Origin: Sulfobacillus acidophilus DSM 10332
GTDB lineage: Bacteria > Bacillota > Sulfobacillia > Sulfobacillales > Sulfobacillaceae
DNA length: 64,000 nt
Assembly (NCBI GenBank): GCA_000237975.1
Contig: CP003179.1
Location: 1,798,001-1,862,000, forward strand
Direction: 5' to 3'
Each line of letters begins with the position of its first letter. The first letter of the stretch is position 1. A program made the translations under genes and the position numbers. A model generated the notes under the pieces. That model did no database searches and was not told the origin of the DNA. It saw only the letters and a program-made list of their open reading frames with translations. This document shows positions 35,072-44,010 of the stretch, piece by piece.

Positions 35072-35100
35072 CATCTTATGGAGCGGGTTAAGCGAGGGTG
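35072..35100 (-). promoter_or_regulatory. Possible SigK-like promoter for the dpa operon
   Basis: On the minus strand CACC (35100-35097), a 16-base spacer and CATAAGATG (35080-35072) lie 32-60 bases before dpaA. SigK promoters in Bacillus have an AC-type -35 and a CATANNNTA -10; only the last base deviates here. The Bacillus spoVF operon is SigK-dependent. Confidence 0.4.
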
Positions 35101-35111
35101 ACAAAATTAGA

Positions 35112-35130
35112 GGCCCCCAAAAAGGGGGCC
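35112..35130 (-). terminator. Intrinsic terminator after the stress-protein gene
   Basis: GGCCCCC and GGGGGCC form a perfect 7-base stem with a 5-base loop, eight bases past the stop at 35138. On the minus strand it is followed by TCTAATTTTGT. It probably ends the pnp-to-stress-protein unit and separates it from the dpa operon. Confidence 0.6.
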
Positions 35131-35137
35131 CTTTAGG

Positions 35138-35614
35138 TTAGTGGACGTAAATGTCGACGGCGCCGTGCTCATGAAAGAGGTCTTTGGCCTTATCGACTTC
35201 GGGGTTATCGGAACGCACCATGACGAGGACATCGCCCTCTTTCACGCGTTCTTCGAGTTTTTTGCTTTCCTCGCTGGGGATTCCGTAGTCCATCAATCCC
35301 CCCACCAGTCCGCCGGCGGCGGCTCCGGTTAAGGTGGCGGCTAACGGACCGGCAGCCAAAATCGGACCGACCCCGGGAATCGCCAATAATCCGGCGCTGG
35401 CCAATAAACCGATAGCACCGCCGGTGGCACTCCCCCATCCGATGCCGCTCGACAAGTTGTGCATGTGCCCCTCAGGATGGCCGCTTTCGACGTGACCGTG
35501 TTCACGTGCCACGACCGATATGTCCTTTTCCGGGACACCGCGTTTTTCGAGGGCATGCACGGCTCGCTCGGCACTTTCGTGGTCCCGGAACGTGCCTACA
35601 ACCGTTTTTGACAT
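35138..35614 (-). CDS. Glycine-rich general-stress-protein-like (GSP17M/YflT-type)
   Basis: The N-terminal part (MSKTVVGTFRDHESAERAVHALEKRGVPEKDISVVAR) is the domain seen in general stress proteins such as YflT and GspM. The middle (about 68-118) is hydrophobic and rich in Gly and Ala, with GxxxG spacing as in glycine-zipper membrane segments. The end (VKEGDVLVMVRSDNPEVDKAKDLF) is a second small alpha/beta element. The role is unknown; membrane-related stress response is a guess. The open frame starts far upstream, but AAAGGAGG precedes the ATG at 35614, giving 158 residues. Confidence 0.78.
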   Translation of the reverse strand: MSKTVVGTFRDHESAERAVHALEKRGVPEKDISVVAREHGHVESGHPEGHMHNLSSGIGWGSATGGAIGLLASAGLLAIPGVGPILAAGPLAATLTGAAAGGLVGGLMDYGIPSEESKKLEERVKEGDVLVMVRSDNPEVDKAKDLFHEHGAVDIYVH

Positions 35615-35682
35615 ACTGATGCCTCCTTTCCATCTATCCGTGCCTGGATAGTATGGTTCGAGGCGACCAGGATACGCTGGGA

Positions 35683-35940
35683 TTACTGAGGGGGATTCGC
35701 GATTTTTGGGATTTCTGCCAAATCCACAATCATCACTTCGGGTCCTATGCGGCGGATGGCTTCCCACGGGATTTCCAATCGTTGGCCTTTTTGATGAAAG
35801 CGGCCCCGGGGCGATACGATAATCGTTAAAATGCGGCCCGTGTCGGGATCAATCACCAAATCGCTGTCGCCCAACGAGCCGAGCCGTCCCCCGTTGGTTA
35901 AATTAATGATGTCTTTTGACGCCAATTCGCTCATCCGCAT
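35683..35940 (-). CDS. ymxH: YlmC/YmxH-family PRC-barrel sporulation protein
   Basis: A PRC-barrel protein of 85 residues, opening MRMSELASKDIINLTNGGRLG and with the LVIDPDTGRILTIIV core and EIPWEAIRRIGPEVMIV end. Family members (YlmC/YmxH) are linked to sporulation, function unknown. In Bacillus ymxH also lies between mlpA and the dpa genes, so synteny supports the name. The ATG at 35940 has GGAGGG six bases before it; the open frame includes nine codons upstream of it. Confidence 0.88.
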   Translation of the reverse strand: MRMSELASKDIINLTNGGRLGSLGDSDLVIDPDTGRILTIIVSPRGRFHQKGQRLEIPWEAIRRIGPEVMIVDLAEIPKIANPPQ

Positions 35941-35991
35941 CGGACGCCCTCCTTCATACTCTGGCAACAGCGTATGTGGTAGGGCGCCAAA

Positions 35992-36357
35992 TCATTCCGG
36001 GGATTTCACGGCATAGCCGGATTTTTCGGACAATCCGGCTTGACGTCGAAAATTTTCTTGGTTTTTCTTCAGATAGGCTTGGTAAAGACTCTCGGCATCG
36101 AGGCCGGCGTCCAGACACATGCTGATAAAAAAATGCAAAACATCGACCAGTTCCTCGTGCAATTTTTCGGGTTGGATCGGTTCGGGGTTTTTCCACCACT
36201 TAAAGCGAGCTTCTTCGACAACTTCCCCTAATTCCACCATCAACGCCAACGCTTCTTTTTGGATCCAGGTAGCCGCATCCCAATCTAATTGCCGATCCCG
36301 GCGCAGCTGTTGATTAAATTGGTGTTGCCAGGTAAATATTTCTTCCAACCGATCCAT
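35992..36357 (-). CDS. Dimeric (all-alpha) dUTP diphosphatase
   Basis: This 121-residue, all-helical protein has the MazG/dUTPase_2 metal-binding pattern: KEALALMVELGEVVEEARFKWWKN followed by KLHEELVDVLHFFISMCLDAGL, supplying the acidic ligands. Such enzymes hydrolyse dUTP to dUMP, keeping uracil out of DNA, and are unrelated to the trimeric dUTPase. Another NTP-pyrophosphohydrolase activity cannot be excluded. The ATG at 36357 has AAGGAG about ten bases upstream. It sits between the M16 peptidase and ymxH, where Bacillus has no such gene. Confidence 0.83.
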   Translation of the reverse strand: MDRLEEIFTWQHQFNQQLRRDRQLDWDAATWIQKEALALMVELGEVVEEARFKWWKNPEPIQPEKLHEELVDVLHFFISMCLDAGLDAESLYQAYLKKNQENFRRQAGLSEKSGYAVKSPE

Positions 36358-36375
36358 GATGTTCTCGCTCCTTTT

Positions 36376-37632
36376 TTAAAGAGGGATTCGGCGCCAGCCT
36401 TTGGGGACAGGTCCCACGGCGGCGACGGCTTGTTGACGTGCATCAAAAAACGATTGCGCCCACGTTTGAATGCGCTCCGGGGTAACGGCGGCAAGTCCGG
36501 TGTGGACAAGCGACGGGGTCGGCGGCGTAGTTCCCCAAAGGCCCCACCGCCCCATCCGCATGACCCGGCCATCGGGCGTTTCTTGCGCCAATAGGGCGGC
36601 GGTTTCAATCACGCGGACCGCCCGGGTTAATTCGTCCGCACTCACCGGTTCGGTCGAGAGACGGGTCATCTGGTTTCGGTATTCGGCCAGCGCCATCTCC
36701 AACCGATCCGGCCCCACGCTGAGATAGGTAGCGAGTTCGCCATAGTCACGCTCGGCGGTGTATTGGGTTTGGACCGAATACACCAGTGCTTTCACTTCTC
36801 GCATGCTCTGCCAAAGCCGTGAGGAATTTTGCCCGCCTAACAGAGTCGCCAGCACCCAGGCGGTATACGATTCGGGATCACCCAGCACGGGAGCGGGGCC
36901 TCCGATAATGAGATGCACCTGTTCGAGAGGTTGGCGACGAATGCGGTGACGAATGCGATAGCGAGGTGTCGTGCGCGAAGGCAGGGCCCCCAATCCCCCA
37001 CCCTGTTCCCACTCGTCGCGGGCGCGCACGAGCACGCCGTCTCGCCCGCCGCCCGACACGGCCAATACGACATTGCCGGGATGATACCACCGTTCAAAAA
37101 AGGATCGCACCGTATCGGGATCCAATTGAGCTAAACTGCCGGGGGTTCCCAGCGTATCATGGGTGAGATCCCCGCCGTCAAACAAAGCTTCAAGGTATAA
37201 GGCGTCCGCCAAATCATCGGGATCGTCCCGGCTTTCGCGGATTTCCTCCCGAATGACCCGGCGTTCCCGTTTAAACTCTTGGGGATCTAACCAGGGCGCC
37301 TTAATCATGGTCGTCAAAAGCTCGTACGCCTCAACCGCTTGGTGGTCCAACACTTTCGCGTAATAGCAGGTATAATCGCGGGTGGTAAAAGCATTGACTT
37401 CTCCCCCCAGATCATCCATGCGTCGGGCAATCTCCGGCGCCGCCCACGGGCCGGCGCCCTTAAACAACAAATGTTCCAAGAGATGCGCGAGACCCCATTC
37501 GGAAGGCAATTCGTCACGGGAGCCCACCCCGACGAAAAACGCCAAGGCGGTGGTACCCACCGACGGCGTATCGTCCCATGCCAGGCGAAACCCTGACGAT
37601 AACGTCTCTAACCGTTCGATCGTTTGTCGCAA
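36376..37632 (-). CDS. mlpA: M16 zinc metallopeptidase (MlpA/YmxG-like)
   Basis: An insulinase-type (pitrilysin family) peptidase of 418 residues. The inverted zinc motif HLLEH is at residues 50-54, and the third ligand Glu130 lies at the expected spacing of 76. The N-terminal SVGTTALAFFVGVGSRDE and GGEVNAFTTRDYTCYYAK segments are family hallmarks, and the C-terminal half is the inactive M16_C domain. In Bacillus the homologue lies after ylxY, as here. The start is uncertain: the TTG at 37632 is directly preceded by GAAAGG and no ATG fits the frame. Confidence 0.9.
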   Translation of the reverse strand: MRQTIERLETLSSGFRLAWDDTPSVGTTALAFFVGVGSRDELPSEWGLAHLLEHLLFKGAGPWAAPEIARRMDDLGGEVNAFTTRDYTCYYAKVLDHQAVEAYELLTTMIKAPWLDPQEFKRERRVIREEIRESRDDPDDLADALYLEALFDGGDLTHDTLGTPGSLAQLDPDTVRSFFERWYHPGNVVLAVSGGGRDGVLVRARDEWEQGGGLGALPSRTTPRYRIRHRIRRQPLEQVHLIIGGPAPVLGDPESYTAWVLATLLGGQNSSRLWQSMREVKALVYSVQTQYTAERDYGELATYLSVGPDRLEMALAEYRNQMTRLSTEPVSADELTRAVRVIETAALLAQETPDGRVMRMGRWGLWGTTPPTPSLVHTGLAAVTPERIQTWAQSFFDARQQAVAAVGPVPKGWRRIPL

Positions 37633-37684
37633 CCTTTCATCACGTTCCGTTACGGCTATTCTAGCATACGGGCCTCGGCTAGAG

Positions 37685-38428
37685 CTATTGCGCGTCGGTG
37701 GCGGGGGTTCCAGATTGGAGCAAGCGGGTCACAGTCACCAATCGATAACCGTCCGCTTTAAGCACCTCAATGATTAACGGGAGTGCGGCGACCGTCCGAT
37801 CGGTGGGATGCATGAGAACGATGGCTCCCGGCGCCTTGAGGCGGGATATTTTGTTCACCATATAATCGACGGACGAACTGGGGCGCCAGTCAATTGTGTC
37901 GATGGTCCACATCGTGAGGGTCATATGCAGGCTTTGGGCGGCTTGTAATACGGTGCGGTTAAATTCGCCATATGGCGGGGCATAGACGGTCGGCATGACG
38001 CCGGCGATGCTTTGGATCGTATCATTGGTGCGGCGTATATCGTCGACCAAAGCCTCGTACCCCAACTGGGTGGGATGGGCATGATTCCACCCGTGATTCC
38101 CCAATTCATTCCCGTCCCGAGCGAGCTGGCGCACCAGGTCGGGGTGGGCTTTAGCCCAGGCACCCCCCAGCATAAAGGTCGCCGGCACTCCCGCCTTTTC
38201 GAGGATCTGAGCCAGCTGGGGCACATACGACGTGCCCCACACCACGTTAATGGTCAGGGCCATCACCTTTTGAGAGGTTTTGACGCGATAAACCGGGATA
38301 TCGGGGACGGTGGCCGGGTGGGCGTGTAATACCCGCGGATTCAGGCCGGCGGCGAGGCCAATCAGCAAGAGGGTCAGAAAAATCAGCTTTGCGGTTGGTG
38401 TTCTAAGAGATATCACCCGAAAACCCAT
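37685..38428 (-). CDS. ylxY: YlxY-like polysaccharide deacetylase, altered catalytic residues
   Basis: A NodB-fold protein of 247 residues with a signal or anchor segment (about 14-28). The two metal histidines His112 and His116 (NHGWNH) and the LMHPTD motif are kept. However, the usual catalytic Asp of the TFD motif is Asn61 (LTINVVWG), and the Arg of RPPYG is Ala150 (APPYGEFN), so normal deacetylase activity is doubtful. Synteny with Bacillus ylxY, between pnp and mlpA, supports the name. It is the second PdaB-like protein in the window, the other having an intact site. Confidence 0.85.
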   Translation of the reverse strand: MGFRVISLRTPTAKLIFLTLLLIGLAAGLNPRVLHAHPATVPDIPVYRVKTSQKVMALTINVVWGTSYVPQLAQILEKAGVPATFMLGGAWAKAHPDLVRQLARDGNELGNHGWNHAHPTQLGYEALVDDIRRTNDTIQSIAGVMPTVYAPPYGEFNRTVLQAAQSLHMTLTMWTIDTIDWRPSSSVDYMVNKISRLKAPGAIVLMHPTDRTVAALPLIIEVLKADGYRLVTVTRLLQSGTPATDAQ

Positions 38429-38471
38429 CTCAATACCGCCTCCGACACCTCTTATGCGTCTTTGGGACAGG

Positions 38472-39305
38472 TTAGAACTCGGCCATCAAGTTCCGCACCA
38501 ACGTCAAATCCGATTGACGGCTGCTAATATCCCGTCCCGGGGTTTCCAAAATCACCCCGATGTCGAGCGTCTCGGCCCACCGGAGAAGAGCTTTTAACGC
38601 CTCTCGCCCTAAGGGGCCGGTTAATAGGGGGGCATGGCGGTCCCGCCGACTGCCCACCGCCCCTTCCCCGTCATTCAGGTGAATCCCTTTTAGGCGGGCG
38701 AGGCCGACGGTTTGGTCGATAGCCTCAAATCCTCTGTCCACGTCCGCTTGCGTGGTTAAGGGATGACCGGCCGCCATCCAATGGGCGGTATCCCACATGA
38801 GTCCGATACGATGGGTGCGCCCTAATCGCTGAAATAACTTACCGATGTCGGCCAAATCCGCGCCGAGTTCCTTTCCCTGCCCGGCCGTGTTTTCGAGCAA
38901 GATTTTCCCCGGCGCACTCAGCATGGCGATGAGGGTCTCATAGGTCCGATCCCAGGCTTGCTCTTTTTGCCCAGGACTGGAAAAATGCCCGGGATGCAAT
39001 ACCAAGTAGTCCCCACCCAGCTGTTTAGCCCGTCGCATTTCGGCCACCAGCACGGTTTTCGCATTGAGGTGCTTGGTCTTTTCAAGCGCGGCGGGATTGA
39101 CGAAATAGGGGGCATGAATGTAGAGCGGCTGGATAGCGTAGCGGGTCAGCAACGCTTTCATCCGCGGTAGGGGCGGTATGAGTTGTCCCTTCCCCCCCAC
39201 GGGATTGCGGGAAAACAATTGTAAAGCACGAAGGCCGGCACGGCCGGCCTCCTCCACTACCGCCTCAAATCCCGGCATGGCCGAAAGTTGAGCGCCCAGT
39301 CGCAT
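38472..39305 (-). CDS. nfo: Endonuclease IV (deoxyribonuclease IV)
   Basis: Endonuclease IV cuts DNA at abasic sites for base excision repair using three zinc ions. The 277-residue TIM-barrel product shows all ligand segments: IHAPYFVN, LHPGHF, LENTAGQGKELG, MWDTAHW, IHLNDGEGAVGSRRDRHA and LETPG. It opens with LGAQLSAMPGF and has LQLFSRNP. The ATG shares a base with the pnp stop (TAATG), a tight coupling. A repair enzyme after pnp is not the Bacillus arrangement. Confidence 0.92.
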   Translation of the reverse strand: MRLGAQLSAMPGFEAVVEEAGRAGLRALQLFSRNPVGGKGQLIPPLPRMKALLTRYAIQPLYIHAPYFVNPAALEKTKHLNAKTVLVAEMRRAKQLGGDYLVLHPGHFSSPGQKEQAWDRTYETLIAMLSAPGKILLENTAGQGKELGADLADIGKLFQRLGRTHRIGLMWDTAHWMAAGHPLTTQADVDRGFEAIDQTVGLARLKGIHLNDGEGAVGSRRDRHAPLLTGPLGREALKALLRWAETLDIGVILETPGRDISSRQSDLTLVRNLMAEF

Positions 39306-41521
39306 TACCGATGATCCCGGCGCGGCCCGTGAGTGCGTGGCGGTCGTCGGTCATTGGGGCGTTCCCGCGGGCCCATAGGGCGTCCGGCAGGGGTGGCGTC
39401 ATTGGCCGCCCGTTCTTGCGCTTCGGGAGGAGGCAGGACGTCTTTGTGCGAGAGGTTGATGCGTCCCATGTTGTCGATTTCGACGACCTTGACCGTCAGC
39501 GTATCGCCGGGCTGCACGACGTCTTCGACTTTGGCCACACGATGATGAGCCAATTGGGAAATGTGCACCAGACCCTCTTTGCCGGGCAAGATCTCGACAA
39601 ATGCCCCGAAATTCATCAAGCGGGTGACTTTCCCGGTATAAACCTGGCCCACTTCGACGGTCCGGGTCAGTTCTTCAATCATGGTCATTGCCCGTTCGCC
39701 GGCTTCCTGGTTGACGGCGGCAATATAGATGGTGCCGTCGTCCTCGATGTCGATTTCCACTTTCTTGTCCCGCACTTTGGTGGCGTCAATAATCCGGTTG
39801 ATGGTTTTACCCCCGGGGCCGATGACTTCGCGGATTTTATCCGGGTCAATATGCATCGTGATGATGCGCGGCGCATGCGGCGACAGTTCACGGCGAGGGG
39901 CCGGAATAACCTCGGCCATTTTGTCCAGGATAAAGAGCCTGGCTTCTCGGGCTTGTTGTAACGCTTCCGTGAGAATATTGCGATCTAAGCCATGGATTTT
40001 GATATCCATTTGGATCGCGGTAATACCTTCGCGGGTGCCGGCGACTTTAAAGTCCATGTCCCCTAAAAAGTCTTCGAGCCCTTGAATATCCGTCAAAATG
40101 GCATAGCCGCTCTCGTCTTTGACGAGGCCCATCGCGATTCCGGCGACCGGGGCTTTGATGGGTACGCCGCCGTCCATGAGGGCTAAGGTGCTGCCACAAA
40201 CGGAAGCCATCGAGCTGGATCCGTTAGACTCTAAAATGTCGGACACTAACCGTAACGCGTAGGGAAATTCCGCTTCGGAGGGGATGACCGGTTCCAGTGC
40301 CCGTTCGGCTAGAGCACCATGCCCGATGGCCCGTCGGTTGGGTCCGCGCATCGGACCGGTTTCGCCGGTCGCAAACGGAGGGAAGTTGTAATGATGCATG
40401 TACCGTTTCGATTCTTCTTCCCCGATGCCGTCCAGCATTTGCTGATCCGATAAAGGGCCTAACGTCATGGCCGTCAATGCCTGGGTTTGACCTCGGGTAA
40501 AGAGACCGGTTCCATGAACCCGCGGTAAGACGCCCACTTCGATCGATAGGGGCCGAATTTCCTTGAATCCCCGTCCATCCGGCCGGATGCCTTCATGAAT
40601 AATGGCCCGGCGAACCACTTTTTTCAACACTTTCTTTAAGACCGCGGGAATCATTTCCGCCTGCTCGGGGAATTCCTCCAGCAGTTGGGCGGAAACCTCT
40701 TGATTGACGGCATCGATACGGGCCTCTCGCTCCAGCTTATCGGCCCAGCGCATGGCTTCCGCCAATCGGGTCTCGGCGACTTCCTCCACCCGTGCCACCA
40801 ATTCTGGGGAGGGCAGGAACAAGGGGTATTCCCCTTTGGGCTTGCCGGCGGCGACCTGAAACTGCCGGATGCCCTGAATAATCCGCCGAATCTCTTCGTG
40901 ACCGAACAAAATCGCGTTCAGCATCACATCTTCGGGAACGATATCGGCTCCCGCTTCAATCATTAAAACAGCCTCGTCGGTTCCGGCAATGGTTAAATGC
41001 AACCGACTGCGTTGCGATTGTTCGGAGGTCGGATTAATCACCAGTTCCCCATCCACTAATCCGACTTCGACAGCCCCAATCGGACCTTCGAACGGGATGT
41101 CGCTAATCGTGAGGGCAGCCGATGCCCCGATCATACCGCAAATTTCGGGGGAATAGTCATGATCGACGGACAGCACGCTGACCACCACATGAACGTCGTT
41201 GCGAAATCCGTCCGGAAATAACGGACGAATCGGCCGATCGGTCAAGCGGGCGGCTAAAATCGCCGATTCACTGGGCCGACCTTCGCGTTTAATGTAGCCG
41301 CCGGGGATCTTCCCGACCGCATAGAGGCGTTCTTCAAAATCGACCGTGAGTGGAAAGAAATCGATGCCGGCCCGTGGCGCTTTCGATGCCACGGCAGTCA
41401 CCAATACGGCCGTGTCCCCATAGCGCACCAACACGGACCCGTTGGCTTGCCGGGCCATGCGACCGGTTTCCAAAGTCATCACACGGCCACCGACCGAAAA
41501 TTCGGTTGTGTGAATTGCCAT
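39305..41521 (-). CDS. pnp: Polynucleotide phosphorylase
   Basis: PNPase is a trimeric 3'-5' phosphorolytic exoribonuclease for mRNA turnover. The 738-residue product has the two RNase PH domains (with [12 protein letters not shown] and [21 protein letters not shown]), a KH domain ([15 protein letters not shown]) and an S1 domain ([26 protein letters not shown]). The extra C-terminal tail of about 40 residues is rich in Pro and Arg, useful for RNA or partner binding. The ATG at 41521 follows TAGGAG. It is separated from rpsO by a terminator, so transcription through it is probably partial. Confidence 0.97.
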   Translation of the reverse strand: MAIHTTEFSVGGRVMTLETGRMARQANGSVLVRYGDTAVLVTAVASKAPRAGIDFFPLTVDFEERLYAVGKIPGGYIKREGRPSESAILAARLTDRPIRPLFPDGFRNDVHVVVSVLSVDHDYSPEICGMIGASAALTISDIPFEGPIGAVEVGLVDGELVINPTSEQSQRSRLHLTIAGTDEAVLMIEAGADIVPEDVMLNAILFGHEEIRRIIQGIRQFQVAAGKPKGEYPLFLPSPELVARVEEVAETRLAEAMRWADKLEREARIDAVNQEVSAQLLEEFPEQAEMIPAVLKKVLKKVVRRAIIHEGIRPDGRGFKEIRPLSIEVGVLPRVHGTGLFTRGQTQALTAMTLGPLSDQQMLDGIGEEESKRYMHHYNFPPFATGETGPMRGPNRRAIGHGALAERALEPVIPSEAEFPYALRLVSDILESNGSSSMASVCGSTLALMDGGVPIKAPVAGIAMGLVKDESGYAILTDIQGLEDFLGDMDFKVAGTREGITAIQMDIKIHGLDRNILTEALQQAREARLFILDKMAEVIPAPRRELSPHAPRIITMHIDPDKIREVIGPGGKTINRIIDATKVRDKKVEIDIEDDGTIYIAAVNQEAGERAMTMIEELTRTVEVGQVYTGKVTRLMNFGAFVEILPGKEGLVHISQLAHHRVAKVEDVVQPGDTLTVKVVEIDNMGRINLSHKDVLPPPEAQERAANDATPAGRPMGPRERPNDRRPPRTHGPRRDHR

Positions 41522-41564
41522 ATTCGCTCTCCTACCCTATTTCTAAACGGCTGGAATCGAGAAA

Positions 41565-41587
41565 AAGAGCGGGATAATCCCGCTCTT
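41565..41587 (-). terminator. Strong hairpin terminator between rpsO and pnp
   Basis: AAGAGCGGGA and TCCCGCTCTT form a perfect 10-base stem with a 3-base loop, followed on the minus strand by TTTTTC. The stem includes part of the rpsO stop codon. Some read-through is likely so that pnp is transcribed; I see no clear separate promoter for pnp in the 64-base gap. Confidence 0.8.
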
Positions 41588-41855
41588 AGCGACGCAGTCC
41601 CAGCCGTTGAATCACCGCGTGGTATCTGTCAATATCCTTGTTACGCAAGTAATTGAGCAGGGCGCGGCGATGGCCTACCATCTTTAATAACCCCCGACGG
41701 GAGTGATGGTCCTTTTTGTGGATTTTCAGGTGCTCGGTCAGTTCATTAATGCGTTCGGTTAGCAGCGCAATCTGAACCTCGGGCGACCCCGTGTCCGAAT
41801 CATGCAGCCGATAAGCCGCAATGATGGCCTGCTTCTTTTCTTCTTGGAGGGCCAC
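41586..41855 (-). CDS. rpsO: 30S ribosomal protein S15
   Basis: S15 binds 16S rRNA helices early in small-subunit assembly. The 89-residue product has the classic [27 protein letters not shown] and [22 protein letters not shown] segments. The start is a GTG at 41855, with GGGAGG seven bases upstream; the open frame begins eight codons earlier. The rpsO-pnp arrangement is conserved across bacteria. Confidence 0.97.
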   Translation of the reverse strand: MALQEEKKQAIIAAYRLHDSDTGSPEVQIALLTERINELTEHLKIHKKDHHSRRGLLKMVGHRRALLNYLRNKDIDRYHAVIQRLGLRR

Positions 41856-41875
41856 CGTGTTACCTCCCTTCGTCC

Positions 41876-42082
41876 TCAATGTGACATCATGGACACTGCA
41901 TCGTCATCATCCGCTAATAATGAGAGCAGTGCGTCTTGGTAGGCTTGGACGGCGGGTTCGGGCACCCCTGCGCGCCGGTACAGTTCTTCCAATTCTCGTT
42001 GTAGCCGTTTAAACTGACCCGTTACGCAAATGGCCGAAACTTTTTTGACCATCGCACGCCACGTGTCGGAATGCACAAAAAC
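41876..42082 (-). CDS. Small unknown protein before rpsO
   Basis: I do not recognise this protein of about 68 residues. It has a positively charged start ([28 protein letters not shown]), a helical middle, and an acidic end with [11 protein letters not shown]. The start is uncertain: GTG at 42082 has GGGGGG seven bases upstream, and an ATG at 42052 is an alternative. The frame is short, but a SigA promoter match 24-53 bases before the GTG and the tight position before rpsO support a real gene. Confidence 0.5.
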   Translation of the reverse strand, partial: VFVHSDTWRAMVKKVSAICVTGQFKRLQRELEELYRRAGVPEPAVQAYQDALLSLLADDDDAVSMMSH

Positions 42083-42105
42083 GCCCCCCAATCCATTGAC
42101 ACCTC

Positions 42106-42135
42106 ATTGTAACATACGCAGTTTTTACCTGACAA
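42106..42135 (-). promoter_or_regulatory. SigA-type promoter for the small gene and rpsO
   Basis: On the minus strand TTGTCA (42135-42130) and TACAAT (42111-42106) are separated by 18 bases. Both hexamers are one base from consensus. It lies after ribF and would drive the small gene, rpsO and, by read-through, pnp. Confidence 0.6.
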
Positions 42136-42209
42136 GTTGACGACGATCCGAGTCCTCCCCTGCCGGGGATAGACCCCAACCGCCTTTCGTCCGGCATGGA
42201 TCCCGGGGT

Positions 42210-43148
42210 TCATCGACGCCAGGGTTTTTCGGCTAACATTCGGCGTGCCTGGTCTACGTCCCGCCGGATTTGGTCGGTTAGGGCATCCGGTGACGGGAAA
42301 CGCCGCTCTTCTCGGATAAACCCGACAAAATCAAAACGGGCGACGTCACCGTATGACGCCTGCAAGGGGCCGTCCAATCCGTGAATCTCCAGCACCGGAT
42401 CCTCGCCGCCAAACGTGGGGCGGATGCCCCAGTTGGCCACCGCCGGAATCGGTCGGGACTCGATGAGGACATAACCGGCATAAACCCCAAATGGCGGCAT
42501 CACTTGTTCGGCGGGCGGCACCAAATTGAGGGTCCGAAATCCTAAGGCTCGACCGCGCTGCTCTCCCCGTTGAATGGGGCTTTGGACGGAGAAGGCATGG
42601 CCCAATACCGCCTCCGCCGCGTCCAATTGTCCCGCGGTGATGGCCTCTCGCACAGAAGAGCTGGATGCCGCCCGGTTCGGGTTAATCTGGATCGGTTCTT
42701 TCACGACCACCTCGATACCGCGAGGGGCGGCCCATTCTTGGAGGGTGGTTACCGTTCCCAACCCCCGGGCACCAAAAGTAAAATTGAAGCCGACCACCAC
42801 GGCCACCGCTTGCATTCGCTGCCGAATTTCGCGTTCGAGAAAATCTTCCGCACTGAGGTGGGAAAATGCCGGAGTAAACGGAATCACGGTCACTCCTAGG
42901 GCCCCGGCCCGATCCAAATAAATTTCTTTGAGCACCCCCGGGGTAATTAAAAACCGGTGACGGATGCCTCGTAATACCATGGCCGGATGCGGATCAAAAG
43001 TCATCACCCACATATCCGCATCCCGTTTTCGGGCGCGCTCTAGAGCCTCTTGAATCAAGGCTTGGTGGCCGCGATGGACGCCGTCAAAACTGCCAATCGT
43101 CACGACACTGGGCCGGGGTGCCGTCTGATCAGGGGGTAATTTCTTCAT
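42210..43148 (-). CDS. ribF: Bifunctional riboflavin kinase / FAD synthetase
   Basis: RibF converts riboflavin to FMN and then FAD. The 312-residue product has the N-terminal adenylyltransferase domain (VVTIGSFDGVHRGHQALIQEA, FDPHP, VVVGFNFTFGARGLG, SSSVREAI) and the C-terminal riboflavin-kinase domain (GRALGFRTLNL, PPFGVYAGYV, NWGIRPTF). The ATG at 43148 lies 20 bases inside truB, with TAGGAGG as ribosome site. It is last in the nusA operon. No FMN riboswitch is visible, as expected for this downstream position. Confidence 0.95.
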   Translation of the reverse strand: MKKLPPDQTAPRPSVVTIGSFDGVHRGHQALIQEALERARKRDADMWVMTFDPHPAMVLRGIRHRFLITPGVLKEIYLDRAGALGVTVIPFTPAFSHLSAEDFLEREIRQRMQAVAVVVGFNFTFGARGLGTVTTLQEWAAPRGIEVVVKEPIQINPNRAASSSSVREAITAGQLDAAEAVLGHAFSVQSPIQRGEQRGRALGFRTLNLVPPAEQVMPPFGVYAGYVLIESRPIPAVANWGIRPTFGGEDPVLEIHGLDGPLQASYGDVARFDFVGFIREERRFPSPDALTDQIRRDVDQARRMLAEKPWRR

Positions 43149-44010
43149 CAGGACCTCCTAGTACCTTTCGATAACGCCAGGGCGGCCCCTGGATAACCGC
43201 CACCACTTCGGGGCCGTGCATGAGAGCGACCGGGCCCTGGTAGCTGGATACATCAGGCCAGGCACCGATGACGCCATGGCGAATCGCGACCGCCATCGGT
43301 TCACTCACCGGGAGACGAGGAATTGCGAGATATTCGCTAGCCGGAGCTAAAGCCATACGCCACTCAGAGCCCAACCGAGTCAAATCCTCCAGGGTCCAAC
43401 TATGGGCTCGATCAAAAAGCCCGACGGATTGCCGAGTCAGCCGCCCGATGTGGACCGCCTGACCTAAGAGTATCCCCCAATCGCGGACCAAAGCCCGTAT
43501 ATAGGTGCCGGACCCGACGACCGCCCGAAAGGTCCAGCCGGCATCGGTGACGCGGTCAACATGAATGGCGTGGATATCCACCCGCCGAGGAGCCGGCCAG
43601 GTGGCCGCCTGTTGGCGAACCCGGGCATAAGCCCGTTGTCCCCCCACCTTTAAGGCCGACACTTGCGGCGGGACTTGCCAGCGGTGTCCGGTTAACCATC
43701 CGGTCACGGAACGAATATGGTCTGCCGAAGGCCAAGGCGGTCCGGAGCGTCCGACGGGGCGCCCATCGACATCCAGCGAATGCGTCATCACACCGAGCAC
43801 GACATCCGCTTCATAGGTTTTGGGCGTGCTCTGAACAAATTCGATTAATTTGGTCGCTCGCCCCACCGCAATCGGCAATACGCCATCGGCTTCCGGGTCG
43901 AGCGTGCCCATATGCCCGACCGCTCGGATGCCGGTGAGGTGCCGGATGCGATGGACGACTTGATGAGAGGTTAAACCCCGCGGTTTATAGACGTTGATAA
44001 ATCCGGTCAT
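43129..44010 (-). CDS. truB: tRNA pseudouridine(55) synthase TruB
   Basis: TruB makes pseudouridine 55 in the T-loop of tRNAs. The 293-residue product has the catalytic Asp38 in GHMGTLDPEADG, the KTYEADVVLGVMTHSLDVDG segment and GSGTYIRALVRDWG. A C-terminal PUA-like region follows. The ATG at 44010 overlaps the nrnA stop by four bases (ATGA), and the 3' end overlaps ribF by 20 bases, so truB is embedded in a tightly coupled run. Confidence 0.96.
   Translation of the reverse strand: MTGFINVYKPRGLTSHQVVHRIRHLTGIRAVGHMGTLDPEADGVLPIAVGRATKLIEFVQSTPKTYEADVVLGVMTHSLDVDGRPVGRSGPPWPSADHIRSVTGWLTGHRWQVPPQVSALKVGGQRAYARVRQQAATWPAPRRVDIHAIHVDRVTDAGWTFRAVVGSGTYIRALVRDWGILLGQAVHIGRLTRQSVGLFDRAHSWTLEDLTRLGSEWRMALAPASEYLAIPRLPVSEPMAVAIRHGVIGAWPDVSSYQGPVALMHGPEVVAVIQGPPWRYRKVLGGPDEEITP

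Noticed and set aside
42210-43148. FMN riboswitch near ribF
   Set aside because: ribF starts inside truB with no leader; none of the conserved riboswitch segments is visible.
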